From positions 1-64,000 of the forward strand of contig JAEEQP010000001.1 in the NCBI GenBank assembly GCA_016285355.1: DNA of 64,000 bases, given 5' to 3'. Each line of letters opens with the position of its first letter. Position 1 is the stretch's first letter. This stretch comes from Bacteroidales bacterium. Lineage in GTDB: Bacteria > Bacteroidota > Bacteroidia > Bacteroidales > F082. Positions 16,590 through 25,864 of the stretch are shown here, in pieces. Under the pieces are notes generated by a model. It did no database searches and was not told the DNA's origin. It was given only the letters and a program-made list of their open reading frames with translations. A program made the position numbers and the translations under genes.

Positions 16590-16608
16590 TTGAACAATAA
16601 ACGAGAAT

Positions 16609-16630
16609 GGGCGAACACGTGGGTTCGCCC
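16609..16630. repeat. GGGCGAAC hairpin repeat
   Basis: GGGCGAAC and GTTCGCCC pair across a short ACGTGG loop, immediately followed by CTACA. Hairpins of this kind recur between genes in many genomes. It has no T-run on the plus strand, so I call it a repeat and not a terminator. Confidence 0.5.
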
Positions 16631-16662
16631 CTACAAGACAACAATTAAACAATTCAACGACA

Positions 16663-17373
16663 ATGATATACCCCGATTTCTCCAAAATCCTATTCCTCGA
16701 CATCGAGACCGTCTCGCAAGAGAAATCTTTCGACCAACTTTCCGAACGGATGCAGAAACTTTGGTCGCATAAGGCCGAACAAATCGGCAAAGGCGATGAA
16801 GAGGCTACGCCCGAATCGCTTTATGACCGAGCCGCCATCTATGCCGAGTTCGGAAAGATTGTCTGTATTTCGGTGGGTTTCTTCAATGACCAACGATTCC
16901 GTCTCAAATCGTTTTACGGCCACGATGAGAAAGCCCTGCTCAACGACTTTGCCAACATGCTGAACCGTTACTATAGTGCTCCCGATGCCCAGCTTTGCGC
17001 CCACAACGGCAAGGAATTTGACTTTCCTTACATCGCCCGACGCATGCTCATCAACGGAATACAAATCCCTAAAATTCTGCAAGTTGCCGGAAAGAAACCT
17101 TGGGAAACCAACTTCATCGACACCATGGAACTCTGGAAGTTCGGCGACTACAAGACCTTCACTTCCTTGGACTTGCTCTGCGCCATCTTGGACATCCCCA
17201 CCCCGAAAGACGACATCAATGGCAGCGAGGTGGGTCGCGTGTACTGGCAAGAGAACGACATAGAACGCATCAAGACCTACTGTCAGAAAGACGTGCTTGC
17301 TATCGCCCAACTCATGCGCCGTTACAACTACCTTCCTCTAATCCCCGACGACCGTGTGGACTACACCAACTGA
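16663..17373 (+). CDS. Predicted 3'-5' exonuclease (PolB-like DEDDy exonuclease domain)
   Basis: 236 aa. DnaQ-like fold with ILFLDIETV (first DxE, about residues 7-15), AHNGKEFDFPYIARRM (second Asp, about 108-123) and TYCQKDVLAIAQLM (final Y..x..D, about 204-217). This is the free-standing version of the exonuclease domain found in family B polymerases (PF10108-like). It would remove nucleotides from DNA or RNA 3' ends with two metal ions. The DUF2779 gene begins 2 bases after its stop, so the pair is probably one operon. Confidence 0.85.
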   Translation: MIYPDFSKILFLDIETVSQEKSFDQLSERMQKLWSHKAEQIGKGDEEATPESLYDRAAIYAEFGKIVCISVGFFNDQRFRLKSFYGHDEKALLNDFANMLNRYYSAPDAQLCAHNGKEFDFPYIARRMLINGIQIPKILQVAGKKPWETNFIDTMELWKFGDYKTFTSLDLLCAILDIPTPKDDINGSEVGRVYWQENDIERIKTYCQKDVLAIAQLMRRYNYLPLIPDDRVDYTN

Positions 17374-17375
17374 AC

Positions 17376-18875
17376 ATGCACATCCTTTCCAAATCCACAT
17401 ATATCAAGGGTTTACAGTGCGAGAAGGCACTGTACATGCAGAAAAAACACCCTTATCTGCGTGACAAGCTCAGCATTGAACAAAGAGCTAAGTTCCAACG
17501 CGGCACTGATGTGGGTGTGCTAGCGCATGAGGTCTTCCCTGAAGGCGTAGACATGTCGCCCAACTCACCTTCACAGTTTCCCAAAAAAGCGGCAGAAACT
17601 TGGCAGAACCTCAATAATCCTGAGGTTAAGGTTATGTATGAAGCTGTTTTCCAGTATAATGACACGCTTATCATGTTGGATATGATTGTCCGCGACGGTG
17701 ACAAGTGGTTGGCTGTGGAAGTGAAAAGTTCATTGCGACTCAGCGACACCTATTATAATGATGCTGCATTGCAATACTATGTGCTGCACGGCTGCGGGGT
17801 ACCGCTCAGTGATTTCCGCTTGATGTACCTCAATGGTGATTATGTGAAAAACGGTCCCATTAATGTGAAGCAATTGTTCAAGATGGAGTCGGTGATGGAG
17901 TATGTCATTGAGAGAGAAGCATTTGTTGCAGAGAATGTGGAACGGTTGAAAAAGGTGGTCGCCTTGCCGCACTCTCCTGTTGTCAACATCGGGACGCAAT
18001 GCCACAACCCCTACCCTTGTGATTTTCAGGGACATTGCTGGAAACTGATTCCGAAAAACAGCTTTCTCTTCACTACCGCAATGGATGATGACGCCTTGTT
18101 CCAACTCTATTTCAACGGTGTGAACACCAACGCCAAGATGCTGCAACAAATTGAGCCCGATTCGGATGAAGCCCATCAGATTGAGGCTTTGGAGACTAAC
18201 TCGTATTATATTGATTACAAGACACTTTACACTCTTGCTCCTCAGCCTAAACCCAAATCCATTGCTTATCTTAACCTCCTGCTCTACCGTCCTGCCGTGC
18301 CTGAATTGGATGGCACGAAGCCTTACGAGGAGATGATTTTAGCTTTTGCATTGCAAGGTAAACATGAGCAGGACGCAGCCACAGATTCCTTGCCTCCCAC
18401 AGGCTCACACAGGAATGACATGGCTGCTGAGACCTACCTACGCGGGGATGACATGGCTGCTGCTGAAAACTGTTTCGTTTGGGATTGCTTTGAAAATCAC
18501 GGACTTTGGAAAGAGGCCATCAACATCTTAATTGAGAAACTCTCTCATTATGAGTTGGTTGTATGTTTCACACCACAAAACCTGACCACCACCCTACTCC
18601 GCCACGAGATTATCCAGAACCAAGCCATCGGCTACAAGGTCTTCAACCTCTTTGATGTGCTGCAAGAGGCGCATTTCTACCATCCAGCCATCAAGCGGGG
18701 GCTCACTCTGCAACACCTTGAAACGGCACTTTTTAGCAATGCCAAACTGTTCGAACACAGCCGAATTATCCTTGAAGCCACCAGCAACGACCTCATTAGT
18801 TATCAACAGGCAAGAGAAGATTTAATCGCTGAAAATGAAATTGTTGCAAAAACTTATCAACTCTTTTTCAAGTAG
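17376..18875 (+). CDS. DUF2779-like PD-(D/E)XK nuclease-fold protein with Cys cluster
   Basis: 499 aa. It starts MHILSKSTYIKGLQCEKALY at 17376; a longer open frame from 17100 runs over the exonuclease gene in another frame and is rejected. The nuclease-like core is TLIMLDMIVRDGDKWLAVEVKSS, followed by ALQYYVLHGCGVPLSDFRLMYLN. Cysteines in LQCEKAL and in CHNPYPCDFQGHC could hold an iron-sulfur cluster as in Cas4 and AddB. Family function is unknown. Around residues 329-365 the text changes to low-complexity DAATDSLPPTGSHRNDMAAE, which looks like an inserted repeat and interrupts an otherwise conserved region. The exonuclease partner is directly upstream. Confidence 0.8.
   Translation: MHILSKSTYIKGLQCEKALYMQKKHPYLRDKLSIEQRAKFQRGTDVGVLAHEVFPEGVDMSPNSPSQFPKKAAETWQNLNNPEVKVMYEAVFQYNDTLIMLDMIVRDGDKWLAVEVKSSLRLSDTYYNDAALQYYVLHGCGVPLSDFRLMYLNGDYVKNGPINVKQLFKMESVMEYVIEREAFVAENVERLKKVVALPHSPVVNIGTQCHNPYPCDFQGHCWKLIPKNSFLFTTAMDDDALFQLYFNGVNTNAKMLQQIEPDSDEAHQIEALETNSYYIDYKTLYTLAPQPKPKSIAYLNLLLYRPAVPELDGTKPYEEMILAFALQGKHEQDAATDSLPPTGSHRNDMAAETYLRGDDMAAAENCFVWDCFENHGLWKEAINILIEKLSHYELVVCFTPQNLTTTLLRHEIIQNQAIGYKVFNLFDVLQEAHFYHPAIKRGLTLQHLETALFSNAKLFEHSRIILEATSNDLISYQQAREDLIAENEIVAKTYQLFFK
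18376..18470. repeat. Repeat-like insertion inside the DUF2779 gene
   Basis: The segment contains ATGACATGGCTGCTG twice (around 18416 and 18447) and the phrases cacaggctcacacaggaatgac and ctacctacgcggggatgac, which look like dispersed palindromic repeats found between genes. It is in frame and adds about 35 residues. See the finding. Confidence 0.5.
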
Positions 18876-18921
18876 TTGATAACTTCCCGAAAAGAGTCTT
18901 ATCGGGGCGAATTTTAATCCG

Positions 18922-18929
18922 TACTTTTG
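18922..18929 (+). promoter_or_regulatory. -7 box of dnaB
   Basis: TACTTTTG, 31 bases before the ATG. Confidence 0.6.
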
Positions 18930-18960
18930 CATTTCGAAACGAACAGAGAAATACAAAATC

Positions 18961-20517
18961 ATGCCCAACGATACTATCACGCGCCGACCTTTTGGCGATA
19001 CTGCGAAACGCAATTTGATGACTCCAGACCAAGTATTTGCTACTCAGGGACGTATCCCACCTCAGGCCACCGACCTTGAAGAAGTGGTGCTTGGTGCTCT
19101 CATGTTGGAGAAGGAAGCCGTCAATGAAGTCATCGATATTTTGTCGCCCGAAGCCTTTTATTTGGACAAACACCAGAAGATTTTCGCCGCCATCAAAGCC
19201 CTTTTTGGAAAATCGGAACCCATTGATATTCTGACTGTTACCAACGAGCTAAAACAACGTGGCGAGTTGGAAATGGTGGGCGGTGCCTATTATATCTCAA
19301 AACTCACCAACCGCGTCGTGTCGGCGGCCAACATCGAATACCATGCCCGCATCATCATGCAGAAACACATTCAGCGTCAGCTGATTCTGATTTCTTCCGA
19401 CATGATCCACGATGCATTTGAGGACACCACCGACGTGTTCGACCTGTTGGACAAGGCCGAGAACAACCTTTTCCAAATCAGCGAAAACAACCTGCGCCGC
19501 AGCTATGACTCGATGCAGGACTTGGTCAGCCGAGCCATCACTGAGATTCAGAACGCGAAAAATGCTGACAACAAGCTGCGCGGCGTGCCTTCGGGCTACA
19601 CTGAACTCGACCGAATCACGCAAGGTTGGCAGAAGTCTGACCTTATCATTTTGGCTGCACGTCCCAGTATGGGTAAGACTGCTTTCGCCTTGAATCTGGC
19701 CCGTAATGCCGCCGTCAACTTCAACAGACCGATTGCCTTCTTCTCCTTAGAAATGTCTTCAGTTCAATTGGTTACGCGTCTGATTTCGACTGAGACCTCG
19801 CTTACTGCTGACAAGCTGCGTTCCGGCGACTTGGCCGAATACGAGTGGCAACAATTGAACACCAAAGTCACCCCTTTGACCGATGCACCTATTTATATTG
19901 ATGACACACCTCAGCTTTCGGTCTTCGAGTTGCGTGCCAAATGTCGCCGACTGAAGCAACAGCATGACATTCAGATGGTTTTCATCGACTACCTGCAACT
20001 CATGACCGCCAAGGGTGACAAAGGCCTCAACCGTGAGCAGGAAATCAGTACCATCTCGCGTTCGCTGAAGAGTTTGGCCAAAGAGTTGGAGATTCCTGTG
20101 TTGGCACTTTCGCAGTTGAGCCGTAGCGTGGAGCAGCGTCCGGGTTCCAAAAAGCCCATCCTTTCAGACTTGCGTGAATCGGGTGCCATTGAGCAAGATG
20201 CCGACATGGTGATGTTCATCTATCGTCCTGAGTATTACAAAGATGGAGTTGATTCCGAAGACAAACCCAAAGGTTACACTGTTATCGACATTGCCAAGCA
20301 CCGTAACGGCAAATTGGGCGAGGTCGAGTTGAAGTTCGTAGGCCAATACGCTCGTTTCGAGGAGTTTGACCAAGGCTTTGACAATAGCAGTTTCACTTCC
20401 ATTGGCCCTAACAGCCAATTCGACAGTCCATCCATGGTCATCGGTTCGAAGATGAACGACGACGAAGGCATGGAGCCCTACCCCACCATCACTTCCGACG
20501 AGCAAGCACCATTCTAA
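18961..20517 (+). CDS. dnaB: Replicative DNA helicase DnaB
   Basis: 518 aa. Hexameric 5'-3' helicase at the replication fork. The N-terminal collar domain is GRIPPQATDLEEVVLGALMLE, the linker follows, and the RecA-like domain has Walker A ARPSMGKTAFALN (about residues 232-244), Walker B MVFIDYLQLM, the LSQLSR motif and the arginine finger region SDLRESGAIEQDADMVMFIYRPEYY. Length is typical for Bacteroidota, which carry an extra C-terminal tail. It is chromosomal dnaB and not a phage copy, judging from the housekeeping neighbours and codon use. The pseudouridine synthase gene follows after 15 bases. Confidence 0.97.
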   Translation: MPNDTITRRPFGDTAKRNLMTPDQVFATQGRIPPQATDLEEVVLGALMLEKEAVNEVIDILSPEAFYLDKHQKIFAAIKALFGKSEPIDILTVTNELKQRGELEMVGGAYYISKLTNRVVSAANIEYHARIIMQKHIQRQLILISSDMIHDAFEDTTDVFDLLDKAENNLFQISENNLRRSYDSMQDLVSRAITEIQNAKNADNKLRGVPSGYTELDRITQGWQKSDLIILAARPSMGKTAFALNLARNAAVNFNRPIAFFSLEMSSVQLVTRLISTETSLTADKLRSGDLAEYEWQQLNTKVTPLTDAPIYIDDTPQLSVFELRAKCRRLKQQHDIQMVFIDYLQLMTAKGDKGLNREQEISTISRSLKSLAKELEIPVLALSQLSRSVEQRPGSKKPILSDLRESGAIEQDADMVMFIYRPEYYKDGVDSEDKPKGYTVIDIAKHRNGKLGEVELKFVGQYARFEEFDQGFDNSSFTSIGPNSQFDSPSMVIGSKMNDDEGMEPYPTITSDEQAPF

Positions 20518-20532
20518 CCCAACACAGCCACA

Positions 20533-21468
20533 ATGATGAAAAAAGACAACAAAAGAGTCCCACATTCTCAAAGCAACCCGCTGAAATTCAACGTGTCGGA
20601 GCCGACGCAGTTGATGGATTTCCTGATGAAGAAGATGGACGGCATCAGCCGCAGCAAAGCCAAACGCATGTTGGCCAACAAGGTCGTTTCAGTTGACGGT
20701 CAGCGCACCACACAATTCGACTTCGCCCTTGAACCCGGCATGGTCGTGGAAATCGGCAAGCCCACCGCCAAGGAACGCTTTCATAGCCCCTGGCTGAGCA
20801 TCGTCTACGAGGATAAATACCTGCTCGTCATCGACAAAAAGGAAGGCCTGCTCACCAACAGTCCCACCAAGGAGAAAGACACCGCACAAGGCATTCTGAA
20901 TGAGTATTTTATATACACGCAACAACGTTGCCGCGCCCACACCATCCACCGCCTCGACCGCGATACTTCAGGTCTGATGCTTTTCGCAAAGAGCAAGGAA
21001 GTGGCCTTGGCTTTTGAAGAGGACTGGAAAAGCACCGTCTACGACCGACGTTATGTGGCCGTGGTGTGCGGCTGCATGGAGAAAAAGGAAGGCATGGTGT
21101 CGTCGTGGCTGAAGGACAACAAAGCTTTCATCACCTACTCCAGCCCTGTCGACAATGGCGGCAAGTACGCCGAGACTTTCTACAGGACCTTATATTCCAA
21201 TCCGAGGTATTCCTTGGTCGAGTTGCAGTTGGAGACTGGTCGCAAGAACCAAATCCGCGTCCACATGGCCGACATTGGGCATCCTGTTGTGGGCGATCCG
21301 AAATATGGCATTTTAGACTCAGGGACTTATGACAACTCGTTTGGTCGCTTGTGCCTTCATGCTTACAAGCTTTGCTTCCACCATCCTTACAAGAAAAAAG
21401 ACATGGAGTTTGAGACGCCGTTTCCGAAAGTGTTTTCTAAGCCATTTCCTGGGTTGGAGAGAGAATAA
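20533..21468 (+). CDS. RluA-family RNA pseudouridine synthase with N-terminal S4 domain
   Basis: 311 aa. The S4 domain covers about residues 20-75 (LMDFLMKKMDGISRSKAKRM, VVSVDGQ). The catalytic motif is AHTIHRLDRDTSGLMLFAKS with the catalytic Asp of HRLDRDTSG near residue 140. The closing LVELQLETGRKNQIRVHMADIGHPVVGDPKYG is also standard. It isomerises uridines in rRNA or tRNA; the exact target (RluD- or RluC-like) cannot be told. It is the last backbone gene before the restriction-modification operon and lies convergent to it. Confidence 0.93.
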   Translation: MMKKDNKRVPHSQSNPLKFNVSEPTQLMDFLMKKMDGISRSKAKRMLANKVVSVDGQRTTQFDFALEPGMVVEIGKPTAKERFHSPWLSIVYEDKYLLVIDKKEGLLTNSPTKEKDTAQGILNEYFIYTQQRCRAHTIHRLDRDTSGLMLFAKSKEVALAFEEDWKSTVYDRRYVAVVCGCMEKKEGMVSSWLKDNKAFITYSSPVDNGGKYAETFYRTLYSNPRYSLVELQLETGRKNQIRVHMADIGHPVVGDPKYGILDSGTYDNSFGRLCLHAYKLCFHHPYKKKDMEFETPFPKVFSKPFPGLERE

Positions 21469-21493
21469 GCAGTTGCATCAAAGACAACTGTCA

Positions 21494-22807
21494 TCATCCT
21501 TTTTTGAAATCCAACACCCAATCAATATCAATCTTTCCACCGCGGCCCTTTCGGTCGAAACGCATGAAACGATTCTTGATGATATATCCCCAACGGTTAG
21601 TCAAAGCAAGGCCATATCGTGATGCCAGTTCGGTGAGATACACAGCGGTATTAAAATGAACGTTGCTCACGTCACTATCACCAACAACAAACACGTAATG
21701 TGCATTCTCCTTCAAGCATTCCGACAATGACTTGAAATGCTTGTCCATCAAGGTGAAATACTTATATGCGACGTAAGAGTGTTTCAAACCGTTTTTGGGA
21801 TCATTGTTATAAACCTCGCTAAGCTTATCGTCAAGTTCTTGGATGCGGAACTGATGATTCGAAGGGTTAAAGCCCGAATATTCTTTGGCTGGAATCTGCT
21901 TGTTCCCCACGTAATTGTTTTTCTTGGTATTTTGCTTGGACTGCGTGTCCATTTCAAACAAATCACCAACCCAAAACAGCTCAACCATCTGATTGTAAAT
22001 GTAATCTATGGCCTTAATATATGGAGGAGACGTAATGGCCAGGTCTGCTTTTTGGCCTCCCATCATCGCTGTTATCGGCTCACTGCTGGAGGCTTTGAAG
22101 ACTTTCGCCGTACCCAGATTTGCCAACTGACTATATTGTGTGATGCGATTCACATAATATTCCAACTGAGATTCAAAAATGGGCAAAACAGCCTCTGGTT
22201 GCTTAACATGAGTATGCGAGACATACGTTTTTTGAGACTCATTATCAGCATACGACACCCGACGAATGATGGAGGAGAAACATAGAATAAGGAAATCATA
22301 AATGTCTTTTATCTCCTCTGACAAGCCAAAACTATCGGGAATCAGCTCTATTATTGACCTGATTTTCGACAAAGACACTATGGATTCTGAGGGAAACCAG
22401 TGCTCAAGTGTTGTGCATTCTGGACTAAACAATGGTCCATTATATTCGAGCAATGTGGTTTTGAACCAGGTTGTTACTTGATTAAGCAAAGGAATATTCA
22501 GAGGTGTGGTTTTTACTTTTGCAATCAATACTGACAATGGATCAATATCAATGCCAATGGAGGATTGGCCAGAGATTGAGCTTTCAACCAATGTTGTCCC
22601 GCTTCCGGAAAAAGGGTCTATGACAAGTTTCCCTTTTTCGTCTCCCAAATACCGCTTAATGGCCCATCCCGGAATTTGCGGAATGAACTTGGCCGGATAT
22701 TTATGAAAACCATGCGTATAAGATGTCACCGAAGCAACACGGATGTCAAGAATGGCGTCGTTTTCAATTTCTATCGGGATTTCGTTATGTACAGGCGTAA
22801 TTTGCAT
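21494..22807 (-). CDS. DNA methyltransferase (amino-methyltransferase, N4-cytosine or N6-adenine type)
   Basis: 437 aa. SAM-binding motif I is DPFSGSGTT (residues 64-72), followed by an acidic SIGIDIDPLSVLIAK (motif II region). Motif IV is TSPPY near residue 265. SPPY points to N4-cytosine or N6-adenine methylation. The order I before IV is unlike the classical beta class, where the PPY motif comes first. The opening HGFHKYPAKFIPQIP is shared in outline with its neighbour. It is the last gene of a three-gene operon (nuclease candidate, methylase, methylase), 4 bases after the previous stop. Two methylases often serve the two strands of an asymmetric target. Confidence 0.85.
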   Translation of the reverse strand: MQITPVHNEIPIEIENDAILDIRVASVTSYTHGFHKYPAKFIPQIPGWAIKRYLGDEKGKLVIDPFSGSGTTLVESSISGQSSIGIDIDPLSVLIAKVKTTPLNIPLLNQVTTWFKTTLLEYNGPLFSPECTTLEHWFPSESIVSLSKIRSIIELIPDSFGLSEEIKDIYDFLILCFSSIIRRVSYADNESQKTYVSHTHVKQPEAVLPIFESQLEYYVNRITQYSQLANLGTAKVFKASSSEPITAMMGGQKADLAITSPPYIKAIDYIYNQMVELFWVGDLFEMDTQSKQNTKKNNYVGNKQIPAKEYSGFNPSNHQFRIQELDDKLSEVYNNDPKNGLKHSYVAYKYFTLMDKHFKSLSECLKENAHYVFVVGDSDVSNVHFNTAVYLTELASRYGLALTNRWGYIIKNRFMRFDRKGRGGKIDIDWVLDFKKG

Positions 22808-22811
22808 AAAA

Positions 22812-24143
22812 TCATTTCTTTAGAAGCACTATACTCTCTCTCAAATACTCCTTTAATGGTTCCAATTCGGATTTTTGTTGGGAACTTGTGGTGAGATGAC
22901 GCGCAATGTAAATATGCTCCACCTCAAAGCCAATCTCTTTTCCAATCTCTGCCATCAAAAGGTCAGAGGGTATTATGACCCCGCTATAGGCAGAGTTACC
23001 GATGACTATGCCCACATATCCTCCAGGAACGGTTTGGTCATACAAAGCCTTCAAAAGCGTATGGGTGTCGTCAAAATAGCCCCTGACTATATCTGGAATC
23101 TTAGGGCTCCAAAGACGTCCAGAGTCAAACAAGCTTATTAAAGTCTCCAAATTGCCATTCACATACTTTATGGGCTTTCCATTAAGGGCATTTGTATTGG
23201 AACGGAATCCTGTTTCGCGCAACGTTTTCATATCTTCCTTGCTTGAAACAAAGCCGCCAAGCCAAAGTTCCAACTTGTGAATCTCAAAATAGTCGAAACA
23301 ATTGCAATAGGGAGGTGAGTAAAACGTAAGCTGAAACAGTTTGTCTGTCAACTCATTCAAATGCAAACAATCCCCTTTTATTATTGTAGGTTTATTGTCT
23401 ATTCTCCCATAATCGTTTTTTATATCATATAGAATCGCATCCAGTTTCCCGACAATCTTATCCACCACGAGTTGAAAACGATCGCCAGGGAAATGTTCCT
23501 CTTCCCAAACAGATTTGGGAATGTCAATATATCCTTTTTTTGTGCGTTTCCTATAGCGATATTTAAGGCCGTTCCCCTCTTTCTTCACATCAGACACCTC
23601 GTCAATACAAGCCAACCATGCAACCAAACACAAGCGGCGTATCTTTATGTTGACAATGGCATCTATTTCTGTTCGAATCTGTATTAAGGTAGACAGTATT
23701 TCATCGTTAAACATCTTTTCGGCCAAGGGGTAGGAAGAAATCAATAGTTTCTTTCCTCTTCGAAGACTCTGGAGTTGAACGATAACATCTGACAAGTCAG
23801 AAATATCAGCAGCAGTATACACCTCATTTTCAGTCTCCGAAACAAGCACAGAAATGGGGTTGACTTCAACGCCTACCGAATCGAGCCCGGACTGTCGCGC
23901 TGCAAGAAGTGTGGTGCCGCTGCCGGAAAATGGATCAAGGACAGCACCGGTTATACCCAACTTTTCAACGAACGTTGTAACCAATTCGGTAGCATAACCC
24001 TCTCGATAAGGATACCAACGCTGTACGGAAGTCTTGTAGGCATCCTGAAAATGTACCAAACGTTCAAACGAGGGAGACGCACTTGTTGAATAGGCCGACT
24101 CCATTGACTCCAGTAACAGCCGTTGTATTTCAATCCTATTCAT
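22812..24143 (-). CDS. DNA methyltransferase, second enzyme of the operon
   Basis: 443 aa from MNRIEIQRLLLESMESA at 24143; a TTG nine bases earlier is also possible. Motif I DPFSGSGTT lies at residues 70-78 and VGVEVNPISVLVSE follows; motif IV is YSPPYCNCFDYFEIHKLELW near 275. It is a distant relative of the neighbouring methylase with the same motif order. Its start overlaps the stop of the DUF3883 gene by 8 bases. It most likely protects host DNA from the linked nuclease, perhaps on the opposite strand of the recognition site. Confidence 0.85.
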   Translation of the reverse strand: MNRIEIQRLLLESMESAYSTSASPSFERLVHFQDAYKTSVQRWYPYREGYATELVTTFVEKLGITGAVLDPFSGSGTTLLAARQSGLDSVGVEVNPISVLVSETENEVYTAADISDLSDVIVQLQSLRRGKKLLISSYPLAEKMFNDEILSTLIQIRTEIDAIVNIKIRRLCLVAWLACIDEVSDVKKEGNGLKYRYRKRTKKGYIDIPKSVWEEEHFPGDRFQLVVDKIVGKLDAILYDIKNDYGRIDNKPTIIKGDCLHLNELTDKLFQLTFYSPPYCNCFDYFEIHKLELWLGGFVSSKEDMKTLRETGFRSNTNALNGKPIKYVNGNLETLISLFDSGRLWSPKIPDIVRGYFDDTHTLLKALYDQTVPGGYVGIVIGNSAYSGVIIPSDLLMAEIGKEIGFEVEHIYIARHLTTSSQQKSELEPLKEYLRESIVLLKK

Positions 24144-25566
24144 CTTGTGCAAAGGTCACTTTTTCATCGGCCATTTGAATCACATATTCCATGCGATAGG
24201 CAGTCGGGATCACATATATAGAACCCTCTTCATTTTTCTGACATGGATTCTTTATGATGTACAGATAAGGTCCGGAATTGGTGAAATACAGTCTGTAGAT
24301 ATAGAAATGCTCTTTTTGTTGCTCTGCTGCAACCCATTCATTTCGAGTGAGATTGATGGTATCTTGAAAGTCGGGGTTAGGTGGAGACACTCTGGCCGTG
24401 GTCTTTACCTCAATATATCTGATTTTCTCCTTGTCTTCGCGTCGCTCTACCCTATTCGCTTCAATTGAGGTTATATCGTATCCCAAACCATGCGTGCGTC
24501 CCAAATGATTGACTTTATTCACTAACCTTCTGTTGAAATCTCCTACAATTTTCTTTTCATACTTCATGACGAAAGCCTCGCCTCGGTCGCCAAGATTAAC
24601 CGTAGATTCCCCCTGTGTGGAATGGTCTTCATTATCTCCTACCGCAGGCGTATCGAAAGAGGAAGCTGTCGTATTAAAGACGGAAAGGTCGATTCCCTCC
24701 GAAACGCCCATATAGTAAAGCCAATCATATTCTATCGTTTTGAAAATGTTTGGGCGTCTTAAGTCATAATTCTGACAGTTGAAACGGAGGGGTTTGTTTA
24801 GCTCTTCTATAAATGCATTAATGGCCTTGATCTCACGCATGTTAAGGTAAACCGTGTAACGATCAAGCCTTATTAAATTAGCCAAACTCAAATAATCGAG
24901 TTGTTCTCTCAAGTGCTGTGTTGTCCAAGCACTGTTTCTAACCATACTGACTTTTCTGCGTATACCTTCAGCTCTCTCTTGCAATATCTTTTCGTAGACA
25001 ACTTCGGGAGAAACACGGCCTTGCAGGGTTTGTTCGCAGTTCAAGACATAATAGAACAAGTCATCTTTGGTAAGACGGGTATCGTTTTCAAACGCGATTT
25101 TCAAAAGTTTGATAATGAAATGAAAAGGGCGAAAAGAAATACCGTTTTCGAGCTTTTCTTTAAACGTGTTGATTTTTTGGGCTCCATTGGGCTGTTGAAA
25201 CTGAAAGCAAACACTCTTGAACAATGCTGGCTGGTCATTGTCAACCAGATACTTTTTTGTCCTCCTTGACAGATATACCACACCGTTGCATTTGTAAATC
25301 AAGCCTAAAATCTTCGTGACGTTTTCAGTACGATGGTTGCGAACCATCTTCATGGAAGAATGGTCATCCAATGAGATTCTGAAAGCATGGGCAAAACGTT
25401 CGTCGAAAGCATCCGCAAACTGGTCTTCTGCAATCGGGCAAATGTCGTTCAAGATGTTGACATATATAGCCATATAATCTTCCATCTGGGATATGGATTT
25501 GCCCCTAATAAAGTCGCATCTGAGTTGCCTTTCCGGATTAAAGTCATCAATGTTGACGTCGTACAT
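24136..25566 (-). CDS. DUF3883-domain protein, candidate restriction endonuclease
   Basis: 476 aa. The C-terminal third holds the DUF3883 PD-(D/E)XK-like core: GDRGEAFVMKYEKK, LGYDITSIEANR and IRYIEVKTTARV (Asp, Glu and Lys in the usual spacing), then NEWVAAEQQKEHFYIYRLYF. The N-terminal 300 residues are helical with wHTH-like features and would be the target-recognition part. First gene of an operon with two methyltransferases; a TAACTTTG promoter box lies 23 bases upstream. Being a nuclease follows from the fold and the context; no recognition site can be predicted. Confidence 0.8.
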   Translation of the reverse strand: MYDVNIDDFNPERQLRCDFIRGKSISQMEDYMAIYVNILNDICPIAEDQFADAFDERFAHAFRISLDDHSSMKMVRNHRTENVTKILGLIYKCNGVVYLSRRTKKYLVDNDQPALFKSVCFQFQQPNGAQKINTFKEKLENGISFRPFHFIIKLLKIAFENDTRLTKDDLFYYVLNCEQTLQGRVSPEVVYEKILQERAEGIRRKVSMVRNSAWTTQHLREQLDYLSLANLIRLDRYTVYLNMREIKAINAFIEELNKPLRFNCQNYDLRRPNIFKTIEYDWLYYMGVSEGIDLSVFNTTASSFDTPAVGDNEDHSTQGESTVNLGDRGEAFVMKYEKKIVGDFNRRLVNKVNHLGRTHGLGYDITSIEANRVERREDKEKIRYIEVKTTARVSPPNPDFQDTINLTRNEWVAAEQQKEHFYIYRLYFTNSGPYLYIIKNPCQKNEEGSIYVIPTAYRMEYVIQMADEKVTFAQDE

Positions 25567-25588
25567 AAAGCTTCCTTTTTAGAGTTTG

Positions 25589-25596
25589 CAAAGTTA
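25589..25596 (-). promoter_or_regulatory. -7 box of the restriction-modification operon
   Basis: TAACTTTG on the minus strand, 23 bases before the ATG at 25566. Confidence 0.55.
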
Positions 25597-25718
25597 GTTA
25601 TTTAATTCAAAATCCATACGGAAGAGGACCAAATCAAGTTTCAAAAGTACAAAATTTTTCATTGGCACAATGCATTTCAACCTTTGTATAAGACAAAGCA
25701 AAACGGGGATAAAAAGAA

Positions 25719-25747
25719 AAACCCTAACCTTCAATCAGTTAGGGTTT
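25719..25747 (-). terminator. Displaced tRNA-Leu terminator at the left edge of the island
   Basis: AAACCCTAAC and GTTAGGGTTT pair; on the minus strand a T-rich run follows. It comes right after a 14-base tRNA 3'-end fragment, so it is probably the original terminator of tRNA-Leu(CAG), separated from the gene by the island. From 25597 to 25718 I see nothing else. Confidence 0.65.
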
Positions 25748-25755
25748 CTTTTTTG

Positions 25756-25769
25756 GTGCCCCGAACAGG
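25756..25769. other. Left attachment repeat (attL core)
   Basis: GTGCCCCGAACAGG equals the 3' end of tRNA-Leu(CAG) in reverse orientation. The remainder of the tRNA is absent here. Confidence 0.75.
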
Positions 25770-25864
25770 GGAAATAATATTTAATTTCAAGAAATTATAT
25801 TTATATGTAATTTATTGATATTCAATATATATAAATCAAAAAGATTTCATCGAATTAAAAAAAT

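Noticed and set aside
17100..17375. N-terminal extension of the DUF2779 frame
   Set aside because: It overlaps the exonuclease gene in another frame; the ATG at 17376 starts the family-like sequence.
21737..22285. 182-codon plus-strand frame opposite the methyltransferase
   Set aside because: Antisense shadow; no motif.
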